The notes: generated by a model not told the origin, from the letters alone. A stretch of DNA of 20,940 bases from an uncultured bacterium (GCA_905214465.1 CAJMMD010000036.1:1-20940); one strand, 5' to 3'; positions 13,091-20,940 are shown, counted from the stretch's first letter. Made by a program: numbers and translations.

Positions 13091-15619
13091 TTACTCGTTG
13101 TCGCCTGCGGTCATTTGGGTTGCGGAGAGCGTGCCGTCGGCGGCAGTTGCAGCCGCAGCGTCGGGCCAGACCCAGTCAGTGAAGGCCGGGTGATCGAAGC
13201 CCTCGTTGCACGCGAACTCAAAGGCCTCGGTGCGGAATGCCTCCCACTCGTCAATCTGCTCTGCAAACTTGTCGGCGTCGACCATGCGCAGCACGTCGGC
13301 GGCCAAAGCCCAACGATCCATGTTGTTCAGACGCAGCATGTCGAACGGCGTGGTCGTGGAGCCCTTCTCCTCGTAGCCGTGGACGCGGAAGGCATCGTGG
13401 CCGGGGCGGTTCCAGATCAGGCGGCGAATCGTGCCGGCATAGGCGTGGAACGCGAAGAGGACGGGCTTCTCGCCGCAGCCGAACAGCTCAGCCCAGCGCT
13501 CGTCGCTGAGAGCCTGGTCGTTCTCGCAGACGTTCTGGATCTTGAGCAGATCGACCACGTTGACGAACCATACCTTGATGCCCAGCTCGCGCAGCATGTC
13601 GGTTGCAGCCAGAGCCTCGAGCGTCGGCACGTCGCCGCAGGTGGCGACCACGACATCGGCCTCGGCGAGCGAATCGGCGGTCGATGCCCACTCCCAGGTC
13701 GCAACGCCCTCGGCGAGCTCCGCCTTGGCCTCGTCGACCGTCTGGAAGGTCGGAGCAGGCTGCTTGCCGCAGAAGATGGCGTTGACGCAGTCGGTGGACT
13801 GGTAGACGCGCTCGGCAACGGCAAGGGCCATGTTGGCGTCGGCCGGATAGTAGGCATTCACGATGTGCGTGTCGTTGGCCTTGTTGAGCAGCAGGTCGAT
13901 AAAGCCGGGGTCCTGGTGCGAGAAGCCGTTGTGGTCCTGACGCCAGACGTGGCTCGACAGCAAAATGTTAAGGCCGCTGATGGGGGCACGCCACGGAATC
14001 TCGCGCTTGGTAGCCTCGAGCCACTTGCAGTGCTGGTTGACCATGGAGTCGACCACATGGACAAAGCTCTCGTAGGAGCTCCACACGCCGGAGCGGCCGG
14101 TGAGCACGTAGGCCTCGAGGAAGCCCTCGCACTGGTGCTCGGACAGCTGCTCGACGACCTTACCGGAGCCTGCCAGCAGCTCGTCGTTGGCCTCGTCCTC
14201 GTAGAAGCCGGCGTCCCACTGCTTCTTGGTCACCTTGTAGGCAGCCTGCAGGCGGTTGGACGCGGTCTCGTCGGGACCGAAGATGCGGAAGTCATCCATG
14301 TTCTTGGCCAGAACGTCGGCAGTGTACTCACCAAAGACGCGGGCGGCCTCGGTGGAGCCCCAGCCATGACCATTAGTGTCGACGGGGACCTCGTGGGCAT
14401 GAATATCGGGCAGCTCGAGCTCGCGACGCACCTTACCGCCGTTCGCGTTGGGGTTGGCGCCGACGCGCAGCTCGCCGGTCGGCATAAAGGCCGTCACCTC
14501 GGGGCGCACCTGGCCCTCGGGCGTAAAGAGCTCCTCGGGCTTGTAGGAACGCAGCCACTCGCGCAGCACGCGGAAGTGCTCGTGGGTGTCCTTGGCACTC
14601 GCCAGCGGCACCTGATGCGCGCGCCAGGAGTCCTCGGTCTTCTTGCCGTCGATCTGCTTGGGGCAGGTCCAGCCCTTGGGCGTGCGGAACACAATCATGG
14701 GGTAGGCCGGGCGGACCACGGTCTCGCCTGCGGCGGCCTGGGCCTGCGCGGTTGCCTTGATGTCACAGATCTCATCGAAGACCTGCTCAAACAGGGCAGC
14801 GAAACGCGCATGAATGCTTGCGTGGCTCTCGTCGTCAAAGCCGGCGACAAAGAAGTGCGGCTTATAGCCCATGCCCTCAAAGAACTTGGTGAGCTCTTCG
14901 TCGGACACGCGGGCGAGGATGGTGGGGTTGGCGATCTTGTAGCCGTTGAGGTGCAGGATCGGCAAAACGATACCGTCGGTTGCCGGGTTCACGAGCTTGT
15001 TGGATTGCCAAGAGGTCGCGAGCGGGCCGGTCTCGGACTCGCCGTCGCCCACCACGGCCACGGCCAACAGGCTCGGGTTGTCCATGACGGCACCGTAAGC
15101 GTGGCTGAGCGTGTAGCCGAGCTCGCCGCCCTCGTGGATGGAACCGGGCGTCTCGGGCGCAAAGTGGCTCGGGATGCCGCCGGGATAGGAGAACTGGCGG
15201 AAGAACTTCTGCAGGCCTGCCTCGTCATTGGTGATGTCGGGGCGAATCTCGCGGTAGGTGCCGTCGAGCAGCGACTGAGCAGTACCGGCGGGGCCACCGT
15301 GACCAGGGCCCATCAAGAAGATAGCATTCTGGTTGTGGTCGGCGATCAGTCGATTGACGTGACCGAGCAGGAAGTTGATGCCGGGCGTGGTGCCCCAGTG
15401 GCCAACCAGGCGGTGCTTAACGTCCGGACGACCGAAGTCGCGCACCTCACCGGTTTTCTCGTCGACAAAGTCGGGGCGCATTAGCGGGTTAGAGCGAAGG
15501 TAGATCTGACCGACGGACAGATAGTTCGATGCGCGCCAATACAGGTCGACGCCCTCGAGCTCGGAAGCCGGCACCTCGTGGCCCAGCTTTTGCCACGGCG
15601 TCCCCAGTGTTTTAGCCAT
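13091..15619 (-). CDS. xfp: Xylulose-5-phosphate/fructose-6-phosphate phosphoketolase
   Basis: 842 residues, slightly longer than typical bacterial phosphoketolases (about 790-825). It is a thiamine-diphosphate enzyme that splits xylulose-5-P or fructose-6-P with phosphate to acetyl-P plus glyceraldehyde-3-P or erythrose-4-P. Family motifs are intact: VGHWGTTPG (72-80), GPGHGGPAG (104-112) and the cofactor-binding GDGESETGP (191-199). The middle has GHGWGSTEAARVFGEYT, and SSHVWRQDHNGFSHQDPG marks the pyrimidine-binding domain. The last 20 or so residues (AAAATAADG...) look like a lineage-specific tail. ATG at 15619 with GAAGGGAC upstream. Third positions are almost all G/C, as expected for a highly expressed gene. 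Two LacI-type operators precede it. Confidence 0.96.
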   Translation of the reverse strand: MAKTLGTPWQKLGHEVPASELEGVDLYWRASNYLSVGQIYLRSNPLMRPDFVDEKTGEVRDFGRPDVKHRLVGHWGTTPGINFLLGHVNRLIADHNQNAIFLMGPGHGGPAGTAQSLLDGTYREIRPDITNDEAGLQKFFRQFSYPGGIPSHFAPETPGSIHEGGELGYTLSHAYGAVMDNPSLLAVAVVGDGESETGPLATSWQSNKLVNPATDGIVLPILHLNGYKIANPTILARVSDEELTKFFEGMGYKPHFFVAGFDDESHASIHARFAALFEQVFDEICDIKATAQAQAAAGETVVRPAYPMIVFRTPKGWTCPKQIDGKKTEDSWRAHQVPLASAKDTHEHFRVLREWLRSYKPEELFTPEGQVRPEVTAFMPTGELRVGANPNANGGKVRRELELPDIHAHEVPVDTNGHGWGSTEAARVFGEYTADVLAKNMDDFRIFGPDETASNRLQAAYKVTKKQWDAGFYEDEANDELLAGSGKVVEQLSEHQCEGFLEAYVLTGRSGVWSSYESFVHVVDSMVNQHCKWLEATKREIPWRAPISGLNILLSSHVWRQDHNGFSHQDPGFIDLLLNKANDTHIVNAYYPADANMALAVAERVYQSTDCVNAIFCGKQPAPTFQTVDEAKAELAEGVATWEWASTADSLAEADVVVATCGDVPTLEALAATDMLRELGIKVWFVNVVDLLKIQNVCENDQALSDERWAELFGCGEKPVLFAFHAYAGTIRRLIWNRPGHDAFRVHGYEEKGSTTTPFDMLRLNNMDRWALAADVLRMVDADKFAEQIDEWEAFRTEAFEFACNEGFDHPAFTDWVWPDAAAATAADGTLSATQMTAGDNE

Positions 15620-15678
15620 TGTTTATGTCCCTTCGCTGTGCGGTCACCCTCCAATACGGCAACCTTTCGTTGGGACCA

Positions 15679-15721
15679 GTATATTTGCTAAAACGTTTTA
15701 TCATGGTGAAAAAACGTTTTA
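15679..15721 (-). promoter_or_regulatory. xfp promoter with two LacI-type operators
   Basis: Two near-identical palindromes with a shared core AAAACGTTTT lie 21 bp apart, centre to centre: TAAAACGTTTTA at 15689-15700 and AAAAACGTTTTA at 15710-15721. That is two helical turns, which suits cooperative binding on one face. A TATACT -10 (complement of 15679-15684) lies just downstream in the minus direction, so the sites cover the -35 zone. Central CG palindromes of this sort are typical of LacI/CcpA-type operators. The LacI-family gene next door (15824-16852) is the obvious candidate. Confidence 0.72.
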
Positions 15722-15823
15722 CCACCCTTATCAATCCCATCGATTAGCAAAACGCGACATTCACCTGCGGCGTTGATTGTCACAGGTGCTCCACATTCGG
15801 TCTCTGCAAATTGGTAAACGTGT

Positions 15824-16852
15824 TTAGTTGTGTTTAGTAAGCTCGAGCACGCTGTCCTTAACGATAAGCTCCGGCTCCAGAACGACCTCTTCGGCACGCC
15901 TGCCGCCCCTACCGGCAAGACGCTTGGACATGCAGCCAAAAGCATGCTCCGCAAGGACACCAGGGTCCTGCTCAATCGCGGTCAGTGCCGGCTCAAAGAG
16001 AACGTCGGCCGCCGAGTTGTCATAGCTCACCACCGAGATATCGCCCGGGATGCTCTTCCCCATCTCGTGCAAGCGCTTGAGCAAACCGAGGGCAATGTTA
16101 TCCGAGCTTGCGAACACGGCAGTGGCGTCAGTTGCGAGCACTGCCTCCGAGGCCTCGTATGCGCTCGGAATGTAGTACTCGCTCTCAAACTCCAAACGCG
16201 CGTCGATCGGCAGGCCAACCTCGCGCAGCGCGCGCTCATAGCCGGCAAGTCGCTTGCGACCCGTATTGGAACGGCGGGCATTAACCAGGCAGGCAATACG
16301 GCGGTGGCCTTGCTCGATCAGATAGCGGGTGGCCATATAGCCGCCCATCTCGTGGTCGAACATCACCTTGTCGCACTCGAGCCCCTCAATGGCACGGTCG
16401 ACCATTACGGCCGGGATGGGCAGGTGGCTGACCTCTTCGCGCAGGGCGCGGTCATCGGAGAACTCGTCACCCACCACCAGGAAGACGCCATCAACGCCGC
16501 GCGTCACCAGCTGGCGCAGCAGCTCCAGATCGTCATCGGCGCTTCCGCCCGAGCTGGTAATGAAGAGCGCATAGCCGTCCTCGCGGCAGCGCTTTTCCAG
16601 GCTACCGGCGAGCGAGGCAAAAAAGCGGCTCTCGATGTTAGGGACGATAAGGCCCAGCGTGCGCGACTCGCGCATGACCAGGCTGCGCGCAATCTGGTTG
16701 GGAACATAGTGGTTGCGCGCCGCGACCTCTTTGATGAGCTTGCGGTTTTCTTCCGAGATGCGACAGGGCCGATTATTGAGAACAAGCGAGACCGACGAGG
16801 GGGAAAGCCCCACCTCCTGGGCGATCTGCTTGAGGGTGACTTTGTTGGCCAT
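15824..16852 (-). CDS. LacI-family transcriptional regulator
   Basis: 342 residues. The N-terminal helix-turn-helix (VTLKQIAQEVGLSPSSVSLVLN, residues 5-26) and hinge (VPNQIARSLVMRES, about 50-63) are followed by a periplasmic-binding-protein-like effector domain (LGLIVPNIESRFFASLAGSLE onward). The ATG at 16852 has GGAAGGAG upstream, and a TATACT -10 is possible at the complement of 16888-16893. It lies upstream of xfp on the same strand, with the paired AAAACGTTTT sites between them. This suggests control of xfp and perhaps of other central-carbon genes. The effector is unknown. Confidence 0.93.
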   Translation of the reverse strand: MANKVTLKQIAQEVGLSPSSVSLVLNNRPCRISEENRKLIKEVAARNHYVPNQIARSLVMRESRTLGLIVPNIESRFFASLAGSLEKRCREDGYALFITSSGGSADDDLELLRQLVTRGVDGVFLVVGDEFSDDRALREEVSHLPIPAVMVDRAIEGLECDKVMFDHEMGGYMATRYLIEQGHRRIACLVNARRSNTGRKRLAGYERALREVGLPIDARLEFESEYYIPSAYEASEAVLATDATAVFASSDNIALGLLKRLHEMGKSIPGDISVVSYDNSAADVLFEPALTAIEQDPGVLAEHAFGCMSKRLAGRGGRRAEEVVLEPELIVKDSVLELTKHN

Positions 16853-17035
16853 CTCGCTCCTTCCGGGTTTACGCGCAATCTCTTGAAAGTATAGCGACTA
16901 CCCCTCTACCTCGGTGATAAACACTTTACCAATCCGGTGGACGGCTGTTTTATCGCCGCCAGCGCACCAAATCCGTCCGGGTGGGGTATATTGCAATCGA
17001 TTGATGACAACGACCACCAAAAGGCGGATATTCGT

Positions 17036-17998
17036 ATGCACGAGAACGATTTTTTTAACGAGGACCTGCTGTGCGCGCTCGCTGGCGTTGCCGGCGAGGA
17101 CAACGTGCTGATGAGCGAGCCCATGCGCGAGCACACCACGTTTAAGATCGGCGGTCCGGCCGACGTCTTTGTCACGCCCGATACTGAGCAGGGCCTCGTC
17201 GCCACGCTCGATACCTGCTATCGCTGCAATCTACCACTCACCATCGTGGGCAACGGCTCCGACTTGCTCGTCGGCGACAAGGGCATCCGCGGCGTCGTCG
17301 TAGCGCTGGGCGAGGGCCTCTCCGACATTACGGTCGACGGCACGCACGTCACGGCGGCAGCCGGCGCCTTGCTTTCCGATGTCGCAGCCGCGGCAGCCGA
17401 GGCCGGCCTTACCGGCATGGAGCCCATCTCGGGCATTCCCGGATCGGTCGGCGGTGCCTGCTACATGAACGCCGGAGCATACGGCGCTTGCATGGCCGAT
17501 GTGCTGGAGTCCGTGCGCGTCTACAAGCCCGCCCGCATGCTCGACGACGGCACCCGCGGTAGCGGCAGCATTATTGAGTTCGATGTCGATGAGCTCAACC
17601 TGGGCTATCGCAAGAGCCGCATTGCCGACGACGGTTTCGTCGTGCTTTCGGCCACTTTCAATCTCGCCCCGGGCAACGCCGCGATGATCAAGGCCGACAT
17701 GGACGACTACCGCCAGCGCCGCGAGGACAAGCAGCCGCTCGACATGCCGAGTGCCGGCTCCACCTTCAAGCGCCCCGAGGGCTACTTTGCCGGCAAGCTC
17801 ATCATGGACGCCGGCCTGCGAGGACACGCCATCGGCGGCGCGCAGGTGAGCGAAAAGCACTGCGGCTTCATCGTCAACGCCGACCACGCCACCGCCGCCG
17901 ATGTCGACGAACTCATCCGCCACATCCAAACAACCGTCAAAGACCAATTCGACGTAGACCTCGAACCCGAAGTCCACCGAGTCGGCGAATTCCTCTAA
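17036..17998 (+). CDS. murB: UDP-N-acetylenolpyruvoylglucosamine reductase
   Basis: FAD-dependent reductase of peptidoglycan synthesis, converting UDP-GlcNAc-enolpyruvate to UDP-MurNAc with NADPH; cytosolic. 320 residues from the ATG at 17036. The frame is open from 16937, but the upstream 33 codons precede the AAGGCGG ribosome binding site and are unlike MurB. Motifs: TTFKIGGPADVF (34-45), NGSDLLVGDKG (73-83), GIPGSVGGACYMNAGAYG (133-150), the catalytic Ser242 in AGSTFKRP, and Glu312 in PEVHRVGEF. It is divergent from the LacI gene, with a TATATT-like -10 at 16987-16992, and single, ending in a strong terminator. Confidence 0.96.
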   Translation: MHENDFFNEDLLCALAGVAGEDNVLMSEPMREHTTFKIGGPADVFVTPDTEQGLVATLDTCYRCNLPLTIVGNGSDLLVGDKGIRGVVVALGEGLSDITVDGTHVTAAAGALLSDVAAAAAEAGLTGMEPISGIPGSVGGACYMNAGAYGACMADVLESVRVYKPARMLDDGTRGSGSIIEFDVDELNLGYRKSRIADDGFVVLSATFNLAPGNAAMIKADMDDYRQRREDKQPLDMPSAGSTFKRPEGYFAGKLIMDAGLRGHAIGGAQVSEKHCGFIVNADHATAADVDELIRHIQTTVKDQFDVDLEPEVHRVGEFL

Positions 17999-18000
17999 AA

Positions 18001-18036
18001 AAGAAGGCCCCGAAAGGGGCCTTCACTTTCTTTTAT
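18001..18036 (+). terminator. murB terminator
   Basis: AAGGCCCC (18004-18011), GAAA tetraloop, GGGGCCTT (18016-18023), then CACTTTCTTTTATT. It starts a few bases after the murB stop and is a textbook rho-independent terminator. Confidence 0.92.
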
Positions 18037-18076
18037 TCAGACAACCAATCCGGTGCGTAGCGCCCCGAACCCGAGA

Positions 18077-18212
18077 GGGCCGCGTGCCCGCCCGCAATAT
18101 ATTTGATTGATCGCGAGTTCCGCACGCAAAGAAGGCCACTTAATGTGGCCTTCGTCTTGCGCAGGACTGCCCGAGCAGGCAATCAAGTATATTGCGGGCG
18201 GGCACGCGGCCC
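18077..18212. repeat. 33-bp inverted repeat between convergent genes
   Basis: Left arm 18077-18109 and right arm 18180-18212 are reverse complements with a single mismatch (T at 18102 against the base pairing with G at 18187). They begin and end in GGGCCGCGTGCCCGCC. The 70 bp between them hold a two-way terminator (18132-18152). The element lies between the ends of murB and the minus-strand hydrolase gene. It could fold into a very stable extended stem in either transcript or be a pair of inverted repeat copies. Confidence 0.85.
18132..18152. terminator. Bidirectional terminator
   Basis: AAGGCCAC (18132-18139) and GTGGCCTT (18145-18152) with loop TTAAT. It is followed by CGTCTTG on the plus strand and CTTTGC on the minus strand, so tails are weak both ways. 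It most likely ends the cell-wall hydrolase transcript on the minus strand. Confidence 0.65.
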
Positions 18213-18220
18213 AACTTGCG

Positions 18221-19426
18221 TTACGACAGCGCAATACCGCCGAGCCAGCCCCAGCGCACGCCAGAGCCAGTACCGTAGAACCGAATAAACGCATCAAGCG
18301 ACTTAGACGTAATGGCGCCCTCGTTGCTCATTACGATGCCGCCGCCAACGTAGATACCCACATGACCGTAGATAAGGCCCGGAGCACCCGTGCCGCTGTG
18401 CGAGGAATCGGCCACGATCATGCCCACCTGCAGCGCCGAGCGGTCGGAGCTATAGCACCAGGCGTTGAACATGTCACACGCGTTGCCGCCAAAATAGCCC
18501 ACGCCGGCATTGCGGAAGACATTGGTAACCCACGCCGCGCACCAGTTCTGACCCGGCGAAGGCGTGGAGTAGCACGCGTTGACGACGGCCTGCTGCTTGC
18601 CCGAGCCGGCATTCTGCTGCGGAGTTCCGGGCGCATACGATCCACCGCCCGAGCTCGAACCACCCGAGTAGGAATTGTTCTTGTTCGCGGCGGCCGCGGC
18701 AGCGGCGGCCTTCCTAGCGGCCTCCTCGGCCTGGGCGGCAGCGAGAATCTCGGAATCGCGCTGAGCCATGAGCTCCTTGACGTCGTCGGAAAGACCGTTC
18801 AGCACGGTCTGGACTTCTTGCTGCTTGGCCTGCATATCCTGCATCTGAGCCGTCTGCTGGTCCTTGAGTTTCTCCAGGTTGGCCTTTTGTGCTTCGAGCT
18901 CGGTCTTCTGCGCGTCGAGCTCAGCCTGAATCGTCTGGATATCCTCGATGGCATCGCGGTCGCTCTTGTTGATCTTCTCAACGTAATGCGCGTTGGCGAC
19001 GAGTTCCTCAAACGAGCCAGAGGCCAGCAGCAGCGACAGGATGTTCGTACCGCCGGACTTGTAGCTGGCGGCCACGCGATCGGAAAGGTCGTTGCGCTTC
19101 TTCTTGAGCTCGGCCTTCTTTTCATCGATCTGGGCCTGCGTGTCGTCAATCTTGCCCTGGACATTCTCGATGTCGTTGAGGGTCTGGGCATTCTTGTTGG
19201 CGAGCGCCGCGTACTCATTGGCAATGCTGTCGAGCTGAGCCTGGACCTCGTCGAGCTGGGCCTGGGCGGCATTCAGTTTGTCGGTGGTTTCTTGACTGGC
19301 CTCAGCCGCATGGGCGCGGGCGGGCAGGCCAAAAAGAACAGCCGCAGAAGCGGCGCCGAAAAGAGCCTTAAGGGCAGTGCGGCGCGAAAGCTCCTGCGTA
19401 AAGATGGAATCGTTGTTTGGTGACAT
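18221..19426 (-). CDS. Exported coiled-coil peptidoglycan hydrolase (NlpC/P60- or CHAP-like)
   Basis: 401 residues. The N-terminus has a twin-arginine-type signal, SRRTALKALFGAASAAVLFG with Arg15-Arg16, and a likely cleavage after ARAHA (residue 40). Residues 45-225 are heptad-rich coiled coil, as in PcsB/CwlO-type hydrolases, followed by an Ala-rich segment (about 227-247) and a Gly/Ser-rich linker (about 250-270). The C-terminal domain carries a putative catalytic Cys296 (QNWCAAWVTNVF) and His355 (YGHVGIYVGGG), the order expected for NlpC/P60 or CHAP cysteine peptidases. It probably cleaves cell-wall peptides at division. The ATG at 19426 has GGAG upstream. It is divergent from galE and convergent with murB. 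Confidence 0.88.
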   Translation of the reverse strand: MSPNNDSIFTQELSRRTALKALFGAASAAVLFGLPARAHAAEASQETTDKLNAAQAQLDEVQAQLDSIANEYAALANKNAQTLNDIENVQGKIDDTQAQIDEKKAELKKKRNDLSDRVAASYKSGGTNILSLLLASGSFEELVANAHYVEKINKSDRDAIEDIQTIQAELDAQKTELEAQKANLEKLKDQQTAQMQDMQAKQQEVQTVLNGLSDDVKELMAQRDSEILAAAQAEEAARKAAAAAAAANKNNSYSGGSSSGGGSYAPGTPQQNAGSGKQQAVVNACYSTPSPGQNWCAAWVTNVFRNAGVGYFGGNACDMFNAWCYSSDRSALQVGMIVADSSHSGTGAPGLIYGHVGIYVGGGIVMSNEGAITSKSLDAFIRFYGTGSGVRWGWLGGIALS

Positions 19427-19694
19427 ATGTACTCCGTTACATGCTTATTTATATGTCGCTCAACTCAAACATATTAACGCACATCGCGCTTGTCCCAACT
19501 ATTTCCACGAACGGCTGGAAAAGCATGGTCAGCGGCTCGCAAATACGTCCCACACCAAAGGTAAGGATTATGCAAATAACACCCTATGAGTACGTTAACA
19601 TCAATCCTCTGGTTTTCCTGCCCCGCGTGTTTTGGGCGCCCCCAGCTGCGCTATACTCCCCTCAAGAAGTGTTCCTGATTCGATAGGAGACTAC
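19427..19694. promoter_or_regulatory. Divergent intergenic region with the galE promoter
   Basis: A 268-bp AT-richer spacer serves the hydrolase gene (minus) and galE (plus). For galE, TATACT at 19652-19657 is a good -10, about 38 bp before the ATG; TTTTGG at 19630-19635 is a weak -35 at 16 bp. For the hydrolase, TATAAA (complement of 19447-19452) is a possible -10. No gene or clear operator palindrome was seen. Confidence 0.55.
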
Positions 19695-20756
19695 ATGTCC
19701 AAAGCACTCGACCCCAAAGACACCTGCGTCCTCGTTACCGGCGGCGCCGGCTTTATCGGCTCGCACACCGTCGTTCAGCTGCTCGAGGGTGGCTACCAGG
19801 TTGTCGTCGTCGATGACCTCTCCAACTCCAGCGCCGTTGCCATCGACCGCGTCAAGACCATCGTGGGCGACGAGGCCGCCAAGAACCTCACCTTCTACGA
19901 GGCCAACGTGCTCGACCGCGATGCGATGAACAAGATCTTCGATACCCACCAGATCGACCGCGTCATCCACTTCGCCGGCTTTAAGGCCGTTGGCGAGTCG
20001 GTGAGCAAGCCCGTCGAGTACTACCACAACAATATCGAGAACACCCTGGTGCTCATCGATGTCATGCGCAACCACGGCTGTAAGTCCATCATCTTCTCGA
20101 GCTCTTCGACCGTCTACGGCGATCCGGACAATCCGCCCGTCACCGAGGAAGACCCCAAGAAGCCCGCGACCAACCCCTATGGTTGGACCAAGTGGATGAT
20201 TGAGCAGATCCTCATGGACGTCCACACCGCCGACCCCGAGTGGGACGTCGTGCTGCTCCGTTATTTCAATCCCATCGGTGCCCATCCGTCGGGCCTGATC
20301 GGCGAGGACCCCAAGGGCATCCCCAACAACCTGGTGCCCTACGTCGCCCAGGTCGCCGTCGGTAAGCTCGAGGCCGTTCAGGTCTTTGGCAACGACTACC
20401 CCACCCCCGACGGCACCGGCGTGCGCGACTACATCCACGTGTGCGACCTGGCATCCGGTCACGTTGCCGCCCTCAACTGGATGAACGGCAAGACCGGCGT
20501 CGAGATCTTTAACCTGGGCACCGGCACCGGCACCTCGGTACTCGAGGTCGTCGCCGCCTTCTCCAAGGCCTGCGGCAAGGAGCTGCCCTACGTGATTCGC
20601 GAGCGCCGTGCCGGCGATATCGCCGCCAACTGGTGCGATGCCTCCAAGGCCGAACGCATGATGGGCTGGAAGGCCCAGTACGACATCGCGGACATGTGCC
20701 GCGACAGCTGGAATTGGCAGAGCCATAACCCCAACGGCTTCGCCGACGCCGAGTAG
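19695..20756 (+). CDS. galE: UDP-glucose 4-epimerase
   Basis: 353-residue short-chain dehydrogenase-fold enzyme interconverting UDP-glucose and UDP-galactose with bound NAD, cytosolic. The nucleotide-binding motif TGGAGFIGSH is at residues 15-24, the catalytic serine region is FSSSSTVYGD (about 134-143), and the YxxxK pair is Tyr162-Lys166 in YGWTKWMIE. GalE-specific stretches VIHFAGFKAVGESV (90-103) and RYFNPIGAHPSG (189-200) are present. The open frame extends upstream to 19632, but the ATG at 19695 has AGGAGA and the expected N-terminus. It stands alone; no galK or galT is visible. It may serve the Leloir pathway or surface-glycan precursors. Confidence 0.96.
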   Translation: MSKALDPKDTCVLVTGGAGFIGSHTVVQLLEGGYQVVVVDDLSNSSAVAIDRVKTIVGDEAAKNLTFYEANVLDRDAMNKIFDTHQIDRVIHFAGFKAVGESVSKPVEYYHNNIENTLVLIDVMRNHGCKSIIFSSSSTVYGDPDNPPVTEEDPKKPATNPYGWTKWMIEQILMDVHTADPEWDVVLLRYFNPIGAHPSGLIGEDPKGIPNNLVPYVAQVAVGKLEAVQVFGNDYPTPDGTGVRDYIHVCDLASGHVAALNWMNGKTGVEIFNLGTGTGTSVLEVVAAFSKACGKELPYVIRERRAGDIAANWCDASKAERMMGWKAQYDIADMCRDSWNWQSHNPNGFADAE

Positions 20757-20765
20757 CCACTCCCC

Positions 20766-20803
20766 CGTGCTAGGTTTTGTGGCATGCCTCAAAACCTAGC
20801 ACG
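20766..20803. repeat. Stem-loop 1 downstream of galE
   Basis: CGTGCTAGGTTTTG (20766-20779) and its exact complement (20790-20803) form a 14-bp stem. The loop TGGCATGCCT is itself palindromic at its centre. It starts 9 bp after the galE stop and has no T-rich tail. Confidence 0.75.
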
Positions 20804-20836
20804 CGACATGCTCGGCACATGCCGCTTCCTGCATGG

Positions 20837-20867
20837 GTAGATTTCTAGACATGTCCCAAAAATCTAC
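20837..20867. repeat. Stem-loop 2 downstream of galE
   Basis: GTAGATTT (20837-20844) and AAATCTAC (20860-20867) enclose CTAGACATGTCCCAA, which contains the palindrome GACATGTC. The arrangement resembles stem-loops 1 and 3, although the stem sequence is unrelated. Confidence 0.65.
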
Positions 20868-20891
20868 TGGCCCCGGCCTCCAATGTGAACT

Positions 20892-20934
20892 GCCTCCCAT
20901 TTCTTGGACATGAGAAATGGGAGGCTTTCTTTAT
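20892..20934 (+). terminator. Stem-loop 3, rho-independent terminator
   Basis: GCCTCCCATTTCT (20892-20904) and its exact complement (20913-20925) form a 13-bp stem with the 8-nt loop TGGACATG, followed by TTTCTTTAT. It is the likely end of the galE transcript, about 135 bp after its stop; it might equally belong to a gene beyond the window. Confidence 0.8.
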
Positions 20935-20940
20935 GCGCGT

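Noticed and set aside
13115..15484. A 789-codon open frame on the plus strand opposite xfp
   Set aside because: It mirrors a real gene with strongly G/C-ending codons, which removes stops from the opposite strand. It has no family motifs, and the minus-strand protein is a clear phosphoketolase.
18107..19423. A 438-codon open frame opposite the cell-wall hydrolase
   Set aside because: Its residues are low-complexity mirror images of the coiled-coil gene, and it begins inside the 33-bp inverted repeat. The minus-strand gene has a signal peptide, domains and a ribosome binding site.

Overview
The window looks like a chromosomal segment of a high-GC gut actinobacterium of the Coriobacteriia, most probably Collinsella. 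I infer this from the strong G/C bias at third codon positions, the mannose-family PTS genes, a Bifidobacterium-type phosphoketolase, and the general style of the proteins. No rRNA, tRNA, CRISPR array or transposase was seen.

Left half (1-9444), almost all on the minus strand: this is a glycation-product (Amadori compound) utilisation region. The core is a six-gene operon read from 9251 down to 4362: a GlmS-like SIS enzyme (gfrE type), an FrlB-like SIS deglycase (gfrF type), then PTS EIIA, EIIB, EIIC and EIID. This is the gene content of the gfr operons of Enterococcus and Salmonella, which import and phosphorylate fructoselysine and glucoselysine and cleave the 6-phosphates to lysine plus glucose-6-P or fructose-6-P. 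To the left, after a DMT transporter, lies a second EIIC-EIID pair (3157 to 1570). Over about 1.52 kb it matches the first pair except for one base that I found, but its flanks are unrelated. Then come an MFS transporter and the first 31 codons of a second gfrF-type gene cut by the window edge. Three promoters in the region share paired TGGTATY-type boxes, probably operators for the two HutC-type GntR regulators at 9445-10910.

Middle (10949-13090): an unrecognised 162-residue protein, an AEC-family transporter, and intergenic DNA rich in hairpins. Three of these hairpins share one loop sequence while their stems differ.

Right half (13091-20940): phosphoketolase xfp (minus) with two AAAACGTTTT operators and an adjacent LacI-family gene; murB (plus); a convergent intergenic region with a 33-bp inverted repeat around a two-way terminator; a Tat-exported coiled-coil cell-wall hydrolase (minus); and galE (plus), followed by three stem-loops ending in a terminator.

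How the genes may work together: the PTS delivers phosphorylated glycated lysine, the two deglycases release hexose phosphate and lysine, one of the small transporters may export lysine, and phosphoketolase can split fructose-6-P to acetyl-P. The last two links are inference.
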